From contig NZ_VLKY01000002.1 of assembly GCF_007830155.1 (NCBI RefSeq), forward strand, positions 186,001 through 250,000: DNA of 64,000 nucleotides. Direction: 5' to 3'. The notes under the pieces are model-generated. The model did not search any database. It saw only the letters and a program-made list of their open reading frames with translations, and was not told the DNA's origin. How positions within the stretch are numbered: the stretch's first letter is position 1; each line of letters starts with the position of its first letter. Below, piece by piece: positions 56,437 to 64,000 of this stretch. The stretch is from Pseudomonas duriflava. Lineage in GTDB: Bacteria > Pseudomonadota > Gammaproteobacteria > Pseudomonadales > Pseudomonadaceae. The position numbers and the translations under genes are program-made.

Positions 56437-57201
56437 TTATTCAGGTTGATGCTGTTCAAGCGCGGCCAGTACCGCAGCGGTACTGGCACCCTGACAGGTA
56501 ATAACCCGTTGTGCACCTGCGACCCGGGCCAACTCGGCCACTCGCGCGCTGGGCACAAACAGGGGAAGCTTACTCACGACAGGCCAATGCGGACCGGCCA
56601 TCGCGTGTAAATGCGTGAAACTCTGCCCACTGCTGACCATGACCGCATTCAGGCGTTCCGCCGTGATGCGCTCGGTCAGGGCATTCTGTGGATAATCCGG
56701 CAATACACGCCGGTACAACTCGAGATAATCAACTTTAACGCCCTGGGTACGCAAAGTCTCGGCCAGGGCCTCGCGGCCGCCCTCACCCCGGAGGATCAGC
56801 ACATGCGGGTCGGGTATGTCCAGAGCTGCGGTCAGGGCTGGGTGTGCCAGCAGCCCTTCGCTATCCTCATGCTGCTCGGGGCAGTGCACAGACAGGCCAT
56901 ACGTTTCGAGGATTTCACCTGTGGCGGCACCTACGGCAAACCAAGTCTGATGCAGGGGCGGCTGTGGCCAGTAGCGATCCACGCGCTCTAACCCCAACCG
57001 TGCCGCCGGCTTGCTGACTGCGATGACAGCCGCATACCGGTCCAGGTCCAGCATCAAGGTACGCTGTTCAGGTGTTTCCGGTAGCGGCTCGATAGCCAGA
57101 AGTGGCAGGCTGGCGCTGTAAATCCCCTTTTCTGCCAGTGCAGCGGCCATAGCGGCGCACTCGTCGGCAGGACGGGTTAGCAGCAGCCGCCAGGCAGTCA
57201 T
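56437..57201 (-). CDS. hemD: Uroporphyrinogen-III synthase
   Basis: Cyclises hydroxymethylbilane with inversion of ring D. The 254-residue protein begins [20 protein letters not shown] and has the two-lobe fold with [17 protein letters not shown] and [15 protein letters not shown]. It overlaps hemC by 4 bases (ATGA), implying coupling. Sequence identity in this family is low, but position and lobes are clear. Confidence 0.94.
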   Translation of the reverse strand: MTAWRLLLTRPADECAAMAAALAEKGIYSASLPLLAIEPLPETPEQRTLMLDLDRYAAVIAVSKPAARLGLERVDRYWPQPPLHQTWFAVGAATGEILETYGLSVHCPEQHEDSEGLLAHPALTAALDIPDPHVLILRGEGGREALAETLRTQGVKVDYLELYRRVLPDYPQNALTERITAERLNAVMVSSGQSFTHLHAMAGPHWPVVSKLPLFVPSARVAELARVAGAQRVITCQGASTAAVLAALEQHQPE

Positions 57202-58136
57202 GGCTGATCGGCCTCGTGATAAACCGCACGCAGGATTTCACCGGCACCCTGGGAGAGCAGATCTTCCGCCACCTGGATACCCAGGGCGGACGGATCGATA
57301 ACAGAACCTCGGGTCTCTGCACGAAGCAGTACCGTCCCATCGGGTTGCCCTACCAGCCCGCGTAGCCAGAGTTCTTCGCCCTCACGAATGGCGTAGCAGG
57401 CAATCGGTACCTGGCAGCCGCCGTTGAGATGGCGATTCATGGCGCGCTCGGCAATGACCCGCTGTTCGGTTTCGAGGTGATGCAGCGGCTGGAGCAGCGC
57501 ATGTACTTCCGTGTCGTCCGTTCGGCATTCGATCCCGACGGCACCTTGCCCACCAGCCGGCAGGCTGTCCTCAACGCGGAGGTATTCGCGAATACGCTCT
57601 TCAAAACCCAGGCGAATCAGGCCAGCGGCGGCCAGAATGATGGCGTGGTAGTCCCCCGCATCAAGCTTGGCCAGGCGGGTATTCACATTGCCGCGCAGGA
57701 AGCGGATTTCCAGATCCGGACGCAGGGCCAGCAGCTGGGCCTGACGACGTAGGCTGGACGTTCCCACGATACTGCCGGCCGGCAAAGCGGCCAGGCTGTC
57801 ATAGGTGTTGGAGACAAACGCGTCGCGGGCGTCTTCCCGCTCGCAGATCGCATAAAGACCCAGGCCGACAGGAAAATCCATCGGCACATCTTTCATGGAG
57901 TGGACCGCAATGTCCGCCTGACCTTCAAGCAGTGCGGTTTCCAGCTCTTTGACGAACAGCCCCTTGCCGCCGATCTTTGCCAGCGGGGCGTCAAGCAGCT
58001 TGTCCCCTCGGCTAGTCATAGGCAGCAGACTGACATGCAGCCCTGGATGGGCCGCCTCCAGGCGAGCCTTGACGTATTCAGCCTGCCACAAGGCAAGCGC
58101 ACTTTGACGCGTGGCGATGCGAATTTCGCGGTTCAT
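57198..58136 (-). CDS. hemC: Hydroxymethylbilane synthase (porphobilinogen deaminase)
   Basis: Joins four porphobilinogens into hydroxymethylbilane in the cytoplasm. The 312-residue protein starts [18 protein letters not shown]. Active-site lines are [28 protein letters not shown], and [12 protein letters not shown] with the dipyrromethane-binding Cys. Start at 58136 is used, since the extra seven codons of a longer frame begin with TTG. It follows algR by 132 bases on the same strand. Confidence 0.95.
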   Translation of the reverse strand: MNREIRIATRQSALALWQAEYVKARLEAAHPGLHVSLLPMTSRGDKLLDAPLAKIGGKGLFVKELETALLEGQADIAVHSMKDVPMDFPVGLGLYAICEREDARDAFVSNTYDSLAALPAGSIVGTSSLRRQAQLLALRPDLEIRFLRGNVNTRLAKLDAGDYHAIILAAAGLIRLGFEERIREYLRVEDSLPAGGQGAVGIECRTDDTEVHALLQPLHHLETEQRVIAERAMNRHLNGGCQVPIACYAIREGEELWLRGLVGQPDGTVLLRAETRGSVIDPSALGIQVAEDLLSQGAGEILRAVYHEADQP

Positions 58137-58268
58137 GACGCTATTCCGGGATAACAAACCGGCCGGAATGATAGCAGGCTCAACCGCACCCGACCGCCCT
58201 GGATGTCATAGGAGAAACCAATAGGGCAACCTAAAAAGCAGGCTGCCCGTCTGGCGTTTCGTCCCCGG

Positions 58269-59015
58269 TCAAAGATTTTGCATCAAGCGCCGCACGCCGG
58301 CGACATGTCGACGGCTTACTGTCAGCGCATCCCCGTTAAGCCCTTTGAGGTACAACTGGAAATGCCCCAGGGGTGTCCGCTGCAAGCGTTCGATACGCTC
58401 ACGAGCCACCAGAGCATTACGGTGGATGCGTACGAAACGATCACCGAACTCATCTTCTAGCGCTTTCAACGGCTCATCCAATAGGACTTCGCCGTTACCG
58501 TGCCGCAATGTCACGTATTTATGGTCGGCGATGAAATAGACCACATCATCCAGCGGTATCAGTTCGATACCTTTGCGGGTCCGCGCACTGATATGACTGC
58601 GCGGGCCCGCGCCGCCACTGGCCGGGGGTTTGGTGAGGGCGGCCAGTTGTACCCGATTAAGGCGCTCAGCCTTGGCCAGGGCCGCCTCCAGGTCTTCCTG
58701 TCGGGCCGGCTTGACCACATACCCTACGGCGCTCACCTTGAAGGCTTCCAGAGCGAATTCATCGTGGGCGGTTACAAAAATCACCGCTGGCGGCGATTCA
58801 CGCTCGCACAATCGGGCGGCGACCTGAAGTCCGTCCAGTCCCGGCATGCGAATATCGAGCAGCACGATATCCGGTTTGAGACTGTCGACCAGGGCCAACG
58901 CTTCTTCGCCATTGCTGGCGGAGGGCTCCAAGACTTTATAGCCGTCTAGTTGCCCAACCAGACGGGCCAGACGCTCGCGCGCCAACGGTTCGTCATCGAC
59001 GATCAGGACGTTCAT
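58269..59015 (-). CDS. algR: LytTR response regulator AlgR
   Basis: Cytoplasmic regulator, partner of AlgZ. The 248-residue protein has a receiver with phospho-site D54 in LLDIRMPG and a LytTR DNA-binding domain from about 145 (SARTRKGIELIPLDDVVYF, FVRIHRNALVARERI). In P. aeruginosa it controls alginate and type IV pili. It starts 4 bases after the algZ stop, so both are co-transcribed. Confidence 0.95.
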   Translation of the reverse strand: MNVLIVDDEPLARERLARLVGQLDGYKVLEPSASNGEEALALVDSLKPDIVLLDIRMPGLDGLQVAARLCERESPPAVIFVTAHDEFALEAFKVSAVGYVVKPARQEDLEAALAKAERLNRVQLAALTKPPASGGAGPRSHISARTRKGIELIPLDDVVYFIADHKYVTLRHGNGEVLLDEPLKALEDEFGDRFVRIHRNALVARERIERLQRTPLGHFQLYLKGLNGDALTVSRRHVAGVRRLMQNL

Positions 59016-59019
59016 AGGC

Positions 59020-60096
59020 TCAGGCTTCCTGCGTGAGTCGCTCGCATGGATAGCGAAGACTGGTTGTATGCCGTTGATTACGGCGTTCGATTTTGAGACT
59101 CGCGGCCGGACCGAAAAGTGCCGCTAACCGCGATTCGATATTGGTTAATGCCTGTTTGGTACCTTTGGGGGGCCGTGGGTGATGTTCCGCAGCCTCATCG
59201 AACGGATTGGTGATAGACAGTTCCAGCACACCTTCCGTATAGCGTGCCTTGACCTCCACGCAGCCACCCTCAATCCGCGGTGCGATGCCATAGATCAAGG
59301 CATTTTCCAGAAGCGGTTGCAGGGTCAATTGCGGGATCGGCAGATTGTCTGGCACCGTGTCGATCTGCCAGTTTACCGTCAGCCGGTCGCCCAGGCGCAG
59401 CTTTTCGATTTCAAGATAGCGCCGCGACAGGGCTATCTCCTCCTTCCAGAGCACCAGCGCTCCGGGCTTGGCAAGACTCGCACGAAACAGACTGGACAGA
59501 TCCAGCACAGCCCGCTCGGCCTTGTCCGGGTCGATAACGATCAGGCTAGCAATGCTATTAAGGCTGTTGAACAGGAAATGTGGGCGGATACGCGCCTGCA
59601 ACGCCTCGATCCGCGCCTTCAGCTCGGCCTGTTGCTGCCGCCGCCACTGACTTTGCAGATAAAAGTAGCGCAGCATCAGCGCCGACATGATCAGGGCGAT
59701 CAGCGCGTGCCGCTCGTAGAGCCTTACCTCACCGGACTGCTGCATGGGCCCGGCCAGGGACAGCCAGTCTGCAACGGCTGTGCAGGCCAGGGTCAGCGCG
59801 ACGACAACACCGCAGCAGATCGCACCGGCCAGCGCAGGCTTGAGACGTGCAAGAACCGGCCGCAGACGGCATAGCAGCGCGGCGGACAGCAACACGTTCC
59901 ACTGCACGAACAAGGACACGAGGGCCAGGCGCACCCAATTGAATTCATCGGTAATAGGATCGGCCAGTACCAAAACCAGTACGAGCAATTCGGCCAGCAG
60001 GATTAGAACGAGTAACGCTTCCGGCTCGCACAGCTCCGGCACGAAGAACTCATCAACGGGTGAAGGACGGCGCTTGGTCAGTTTAGAAATTGGCAT
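59020..60096 (-). CDS. algZ: Sensor histidine kinase AlgZ/FimS
   Basis: A 358-residue inner-membrane kinase of the LytS-like class. About four helices (about 28-150) precede the His_kinase domain with RPHFLFNSLNSIASLI, where the phospho-acceptor His is near 173. The ATP-binding part has LQPLLENALIYGI but the usual G-box is changed (PPKGTKQALTNIESRL). It acts with AlgR. The start at 60096 has no clear ribosome binding site. Confidence 0.93.
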   Translation of the reverse strand: MPISKLTKRRPSPVDEFFVPELCEPEALLVLILLAELLVLVLVLADPITDEFNWVRLALVSLFVQWNVLLSAALLCRLRPVLARLKPALAGAICCGVVVALTLACTAVADWLSLAGPMQQSGEVRLYERHALIALIMSALMLRYFYLQSQWRRQQQAELKARIEALQARIRPHFLFNSLNSIASLIVIDPDKAERAVLDLSSLFRASLAKPGALVLWKEEIALSRRYLEIEKLRLGDRLTVNWQIDTVPDNLPIPQLTLQPLLENALIYGIAPRIEGGCVEVKARYTEGVLELSITNPFDEAAEHHPRPPKGTKQALTNIESRLAALFGPAASLKIERRNQRHTTSLRYPCERLTQEA

Positions 60097-60238
60097 AGGG
60101 GTGAGTGTCGACTACATTCCGACGAACGGCAAGGTGGATTTAAAGGCATATCCTGCAACTGTGGCACCTCTGGCATCTCGGTAAGGCTGTTATCATCGGC
60201 AGACGTCCTCCATGTTCCGTGCACCTGCGAGTCCATTC

Positions 60239-61633
60239 ATGAGCAACGAAAAAACCAATCAGTCCTGGGGCGGCCGCTTCAGCGAGCCCGTAGACGCCTT
60301 CGTCGCCCGCTTCACCGCTTCCGTCGATTTTGACAAGCGCCTCTACCGTCACGACATCATGGGCTCCATTGCCCATGCCACCATGCTCGCCAAGGTCGGT
60401 GTGCTGACCGAAGCCGAGCGCGACGCGATCATCGACGGCCTGACCCAGATTCAGAGCGAGATCGAAGCCGGGCAATTCGACTGGCGTGTCGATCTTGAAG
60501 ACGTGCACATGAACATCGAAGCGCGCCTAACTGACCGTATCGGCATCACTGGCAAAAAACTTCACACCGGTCGCAGCCGAAACGATCAGGTCGCTACGGA
60601 TATCCGACTGTGGCTGCGTGACGAAATCGACGTGATCCTGGCGGAAATCACCCGCTTGCAGCAGGGGTTACTGGAGCAGGCCGAGCGTGAAGCCGAGACC
60701 ATCATGCCAGGCTTCACCCATTTGCAAACCGCACAGCCGGTAACCTTCGGGCATCATCTGCTGGCCTGGTTCGAAATGCTCTCCCGCGACTACGAGCGCC
60801 TTGTGGACTGCCGCAAGCGCGTCAACCGCATGCCGCTGGGCAGTGCCGCTCTGGCAGGCACCACCTATCCCATCCAGCGCAAGATCACGTGCGAACTGCT
60901 GGGCTTCGAGGCTGTGGGCGGCAATTCCCTGGATGGCGTTTCCGATCGTGACTTCGCTATCGAGTTCTGTGCAACTGCCTCGCTGGCGATGATGCACCTG
61001 TCGCGCTTCTCCGAAGAACTGGTGCTCTGGACCAGCGCTCAATTCCAGTTCATTGACCTGCCGGACCGTTTCTGCACCGGCTCTTCGATCATGCCGCAGA
61101 AAAAGAACCCGGACGTGCCAGAACTGGTGCGCGGCAAGACCGGCCGTGTGTTTGGTGCTCTGACGGGCCTGCTGACCCTGATGAAAGGCCAGCCACTGGC
61201 TTACAACAAGGACAACCAGGAAGACAAGGAGCCGCTGTTCGACGCCGCCGACACACTGCGCGACTCACTACGCGCTTTCGCCGACATGATTCCGGCCATC
61301 AAACCCAAGCACGACATCATGCGCGAAGCGGCCCGCCGTGGTTTCTCCACCGCTACCGACCTGGCTGACTACCTGGTTCGTAAGGGTCTGCCGTTCCGTG
61401 ATTGCCACGAGATCGTCGGGCATGCCGTGAAGTACGGCGTGGATTCAGGTAAGGACCTGGCCGAGATGAGCCTGGACGAGCTGCGCCGCTTCAGCGATCA
61501 GATCGAGCAGGACGTATTTGACGTGCTGACCCTGGAAGGTTCGGTCAACGCCCGCGATCACATCGGCGGTACTGCACCCGCGCAAGTACGCGCCGCGGTC
61601 GAGCGCGGCCGGGCATTGTTGGCAAGCCGGTAA
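60239..61633 (+). CDS. argH: Argininosuccinate lyase
   Basis: Last enzyme of arginine synthesis, splitting argininosuccinate to arginine and fumarate. The 464-residue protein begins [20 protein letters not shown]. The signature [12 protein letters not shown] is intact near residue 283, with [13 protein letters not shown] and [14 protein letters not shown]. The start at 60239 gives the usual length; the 9-residue longer form is rejected. It is divergent from algZ. Confidence 0.96.
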   Translation: MSNEKTNQSWGGRFSEPVDAFVARFTASVDFDKRLYRHDIMGSIAHATMLAKVGVLTEAERDAIIDGLTQIQSEIEAGQFDWRVDLEDVHMNIEARLTDRIGITGKKLHTGRSRNDQVATDIRLWLRDEIDVILAEITRLQQGLLEQAEREAETIMPGFTHLQTAQPVTFGHHLLAWFEMLSRDYERLVDCRKRVNRMPLGSAALAGTTYPIQRKITCELLGFEAVGGNSLDGVSDRDFAIEFCATASLAMMHLSRFSEELVLWTSAQFQFIDLPDRFCTGSSIMPQKKNPDVPELVRGKTGRVFGALTGLLTLMKGQPLAYNKDNQEDKEPLFDAADTLRDSLRAFADMIPAIKPKHDIMREAARRGFSTATDLADYLVRKGLPFRDCHEIVGHAVKYGVDSGKDLAEMSLDELRRFSDQIEQDVFDVLTLEGSVNARDHIGGTAPAQVRAAVERGRALLASR

Positions 61634-61660
61634 TTTCTTGGCGGCACACGGCCCTTCGGC

Positions 61661-61699
61661 TAGTGTGCCCTACGACAAGGCGTCGCGTAGGGCACACTA
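61661..61699. terminator. Long hairpin between argH and a dehydrogenase gene
   Basis: A perfect 14-bp stem TAGTGTGCCCTACG/CGTAGGGCACACTA with an 11-base loop lies between convergent genes. A third copy of GGCACAC at about 61643 could pair with the first arm and make an alternative fold. Confidence 0.6.
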
Positions 61700-61713
61700 A
61701 ACGCCACGAGGTA

Positions 61714-62589
61714 TTAAGCCTGCCCGGAGCGTTTTAAGGCGCGACCGCCAAGGGCAGACCAGTCCAAATGGCCTTCGCCTTGCGCCACGGCTTCGAGCAG
61801 GTTATCTCGCAACACACTGCCGAACGGCAGCGGGACATGCTTCGCCTGACCGGCACTCAGCGCCAGCCCCACATCCTTGAGGCCCAGGGTCAGCTTGAAG
61901 GCGGCAGGCTCGAAGCGCTGTTCGGCAATCATGGCGCCGTAGTTCTTGTAAGCAGGCGCTGCGAACAGGGTATTGGTCAGGATATTCAGCAGGTCTGCCG
62001 GCTCGACGCCATAGCTCTTGCTCAATGCCGCTGCCTCGCCCATGGTCTCGATAGCGCTGGCCAGCATGAAGTTACCAGAGATTTTCACAATAGTGGCTCG
62101 CAGCGGATCTTCGCCCAGCGGCCAGGATGTCTGCCCCATCGCGTCCAACAACGGCTGTACCGTGTCGACCGCTGCTTGCGGCCCCGCCACTACAATGTTC
62201 AGTTTGCCAGCTTCAGCCACATCGGTACGGCCAAACACCGGCGCCGAAATAAACTGAACCCCTGCCTGGACGTGGCGCTCCATCATCTCCGTGACAAAGG
62301 CGACAGACAAGGTCGCCATGCTGAGATGAATAAGGCCGGGCCTTGCGGCTTCAAGGGCGCCGCTGTCGAGCACGACGGCCCGTGTGACAGCATCGTCTGC
62401 CAGCATGCTGACCAGCACGTCGGCCTCAAAGGCCTCGCGCGGCTCTTGGGCGGCTGTTGCGCCTTGGGCGACCATGGCTTCGACCGGCTCCTTGGAGCGA
62501 TTCCAGACACAGACCTCATGGCCGGCCTTGAGCAGATTGCTGGCCATGCCTTTTCCCATAGCACCCAAACCAATGAATCCGACACGCAT
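61714..62589 (-). CDS. NAD(P)-dependent beta-hydroxyacid dehydrogenase (3-hydroxyisobutyrate dehydrogenase family)
   Basis: A 291-residue cytoplasmic dehydrogenase. The Rossmann motif GFIGLGAMGKGMASNLLKAG is at the N-terminus, the catalytic Lys is in IVKISGNFML near 170, and KDVGLALSAG is near the end. The family includes GarR-type tartronate semialdehyde reductase and GLYR-like enzymes; substrate is not set. The start at 62589 has GAGGAGA; the longer frame is rejected. Confidence 0.9.
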   Translation of the reverse strand: MRVGFIGLGAMGKGMASNLLKAGHEVCVWNRSKEPVEAMVAQGATAAQEPREAFEADVLVSMLADDAVTRAVVLDSGALEAARPGLIHLSMATLSVAFVTEMMERHVQAGVQFISAPVFGRTDVAEAGKLNIVVAGPQAAVDTVQPLLDAMGQTSWPLGEDPLRATIVKISGNFMLASAIETMGEAAALSKSYGVEPADLLNILTNTLFAAPAYKNYGAMIAEQRFEPAAFKLTLGLKDVGLALSAGQAKHVPLPFGSVLRDNLLEAVAQGEGHLDWSALGGRALKRSGQA

Positions 62590-62676
62590 GACGTTCTCCT
62601 CACTGTTCTTTATCACTGGTAAAGATTGATCCTAGCACGACCAACCGTTGCAGTTTCGTGAACGAAAACCGTCAGG

Positions 62677-63345
62677 TCAGGCTCTTTCTAGACGCTCACG
62701 GACCATGGCGAGGAAACCACTCATGGACTGCGCCTTGTCGTCGGCAATGAGTTGGACGTTCGGGTTCTCGTTGAGCTGATCCATCAAGGCTTGTGCCGCG
62801 GGGAAGCCTGCCAGAAGGTCCAGGCTAAACAACTGCTGCGCCACGCGTACGGCCAGATCCATACTGTAGAGAAAGTAGATATCGGCAAGCGTGAAGGCAT
62901 CGCCAGCCACAAAGGGCTTGAGGGGGGCATGACGTTTCAAGGCTGCTATACCGGCCAAAAGCTCGCCTTTTGCTCGCGATTTAGTGACTTCGTCCACCTT
63001 GGCGCCAAAGAACACTTCGGGATAGCAAAGCCGTGCCGGCAGTTCGATGTACAGCTCAATCTCCCGCATGAATGTACGTACCTGCGCCCGGGCGAACGGC
63101 TCAGCGGGAAGCAGAGGATGCTCTGGATACGTGTCTTCGATGTATTCGAGAATTACACTGGTCTCACTGATAAAGCCGTGTTCCGTTTCCAGGCAAGGCA
63201 CCTTGCCGCGTGGACTGATGGTTAAAAAGGCCTCGTCCTGGCTGGGATATGTGGTCACGGTCTCGAACGCGATTCCCTTTTCCAAAAGGGCCAGTTTGAC
63301 CATATTGAAATAGTTACTGACTGGAAATCCGTGGAGCTTGAGCAT
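62677..63345 (-). CDS. Glutathione S-transferase
   Basis: A 222-residue cytoplasmic GST. It has an MLKLHGFPVSNYFNMVKLAL opening, SPRGKVPCLETEHG and ISETSVILEYIED for glutathione binding, and a helical C-terminal half. GGAGG lies 7 bases before the ATG at 63345, whereas the ATG at 63351 has only 1 base spacing, so the shorter start is preferred. Substrate unknown. Confidence 0.9.
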   Translation of the reverse strand: MLKLHGFPVSNYFNMVKLALLEKGIAFETVTTYPSQDEAFLTISPRGKVPCLETEHGFISETSVILEYIEDTYPEHPLLPAEPFARAQVRTFMREIELYIELPARLCYPEVFFGAKVDEVTKSRAKGELLAGIAALKRHAPLKPFVAGDAFTLADIYFLYSMDLAVRVAQQLFSLDLLAGFPAAQALMDQLNENPNVQLIADDKAQSMSGFLAMVRERLERA

Positions 63346-63559
63346 CGACATGCCTCCGAGGCAGTGAAAAAATAGGCCTCATAACCGTAGCTGCTTTAAG
63401 CGCGAACGTAGAACTTTTTCTTCTTCGTCGCGTTTTGGAGGCCAGCAATGGTATCCGCTATCAGAAACCGCTGATGTTCTCCCTACGCACAACGCTGATC
63501 TTCAGTGCGGTCTGGGTGTAGCTGTATGCCTCCCCACGGTTGGTATCTGCGTGCCGCTC

Positions 63560-63586
63560 TAAAGGTTTTGAAAGGTCGGCCGATAA
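63560..63586 (+). promoter_or_regulatory. Sigma-28 (FliA) promoter of the flxA-like gene
   Basis: TAAA, exactly 15 bases, then GCCGATAA: the full sigma-28 consensus without mismatch. The start codon lies 30 bases after it. Confidence 0.88.
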
Positions 63587-63615
63587 CCTGGCCTCCTCTT
63601 ACGAGATCTCATCTC

Positions 63616-64000
63616 ATGACCTCCATTACCGATCGCCTAGCGACGTCTCTGACTATCACCTCCCCCCCTTCAAAAGCCTCGACCACAGCTGCCACAGCGG
63701 ACACGGATACCCAGCAGGCGTCAGCCAGTGGCGAAACCGAGCAAACCAGAGCACTAAAAGCGGAAGGTGGCGCAGCGCCCATGCGTGGGGCAGGCGGCAC
63801 TCAAAGCAGCAGCGATTCCGACGACACCATCAAGCAGCTTGAGGAAACCATCAAGGAACTGGAAAAGCAGTTGGAAAAACAGCAACAGGCGCTGGAAAAG
63901 ATCCAACAGAATCAGAGCCTGTCTGAAGAGGCCAAGCAGGCTCAGCTACAGGCGGCCCAGGCGGAAGTCAGCAGCCTGAACGCATCCCTGCAGCAGGCCT
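63616..64000 (+). CDS. FlxA-like protein, 5' part (cut by the window end)
   Basis: An open frame starting at ATG 63616 with no stop before the window end, at least 128 residues. The first 70 residues are Ser/Thr/Ala-rich. From about residue 70 on, a heptad coiled coil with TIKQLEETIKELEKQLEKQ and LSEEAKQAQLQAAQAEVSSL resembles FlxA-type proteins. E. coli flxA is also FliA-dependent, and a perfect sigma-28 promoter precedes this gene. Location and exact function are unknown. Confidence 0.8.
   Translation, partial: MTSITDRLATSLTITSPPSKASTTAATADTDTQQASASGETEQTRALKAEGGAAPMRGAGGTQSSSDSDDTIKQLEETIKELEKQLEKQQQALEKIQQNQSLSEEAKQAQLQAAQAEVSSLNASLQQA

Noticed and set aside
1-64000. tRNA, rRNA, CRISPR, insertion sequence or prophage
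   Set aside because: I found no cloverleaf, repeat array, transposase or phage gene in any gap.

Overview
The window is a chromosomal segment from a gammaproteobacterium, almost certainly a Pseudomonas. The best evidence is the right-hand block, which runs argH / algZ-algR-hemC-hemD-hemX-hemY-dsbB-rsd in the order known from P. aeruginosa. Supporting evidence is an HU gene followed by rubredoxin reductase and rubredoxin, a PA0069-type radical SAM gene behind a LexA box, an OprD porin, and a small RNA of the RsmX/Y/Z type. The species cannot be settled from sequence alone. There is no rRNA, tRNA, CRISPR array, insertion sequence or prophage in the window, and the text reads as ordinary chromosome with small regulons.

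Layout. 1-9 kb: siderophore-type ABC ATPase, a membrane-bound GGDEF/EAL protein, glucarate dehydratase, a methyltransferase and a Pit phosphate transporter preceded by a Pho-box-like repeat. 8.6-9.1 kb: an unannotated 57-residue membrane protein and, on the minus strand, an RsmY-like sRNA with five GGA motifs. 9-16 kb: a hybrid histidine kinase, an ElaA-type acetyltransferase, and a chemoreceptor plus orphan periplasmic binding protein operon with a sigma-28-like promoter. 16-27 kb: small metabolic and stress genes (two GSTs, OprD porin, acetyltransferase, tautomerase-like protein, YihY, a Tat-exported PLP aminotransferase, EamA exporter, flavin monooxygenase, glyoxalase I). 27-34 kb: an alpha carbonic anhydrase, the LexA-controlled radical SAM gene, a universal stress protein, a hydrolase, then a beta carbonic anhydrase and SulP transporter behind a candidate sigma-54 promoter. 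34-43 kb: HU, rubredoxin pair, winged-helix regulator with MFS exporter, a SlyB-like lipoprotein paired with a coiled-coil periplasmic protein, a VOC protein, and metNIQ. 43-52 kb: a large GGDEF/EAL protein with a partly degenerate EAL domain, a Na/Pi cotransporter with a tandem repeat like a Pho box, a hexose-6-phosphate mutarotase, the 3' remnant of an OprD porin gene, a DadA-like oxidase and an aldo/keto reductase. 52-64 kb: rsd, dsbB, the hem operon, algR-algZ, argH, a hydroxyacid dehydrogenase, a third GST, and a FlxA-like gene cut by the window end but carrying a textbook sigma-28 promoter.

The genes link into several circuits: phosphate uptake (Pit and Na/Pi), CO2/bicarbonate handling (two carbonic anhydrases plus SulP), motility and chemotaxis under sigma-28 (chemoreceptor operon and flxA-like gene), cyclic-di-GMP turnover (two dual-domain proteins), Gac/Rsm post-transcriptional control (the sRNA), and the AlgZ/AlgR two-component system upstream of haem synthesis. 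The least described items are the chemoreceptor/binding-protein operon, the exported PLP enzyme, the SlyB-like/coiled-coil pair and the 57-residue membrane protein.
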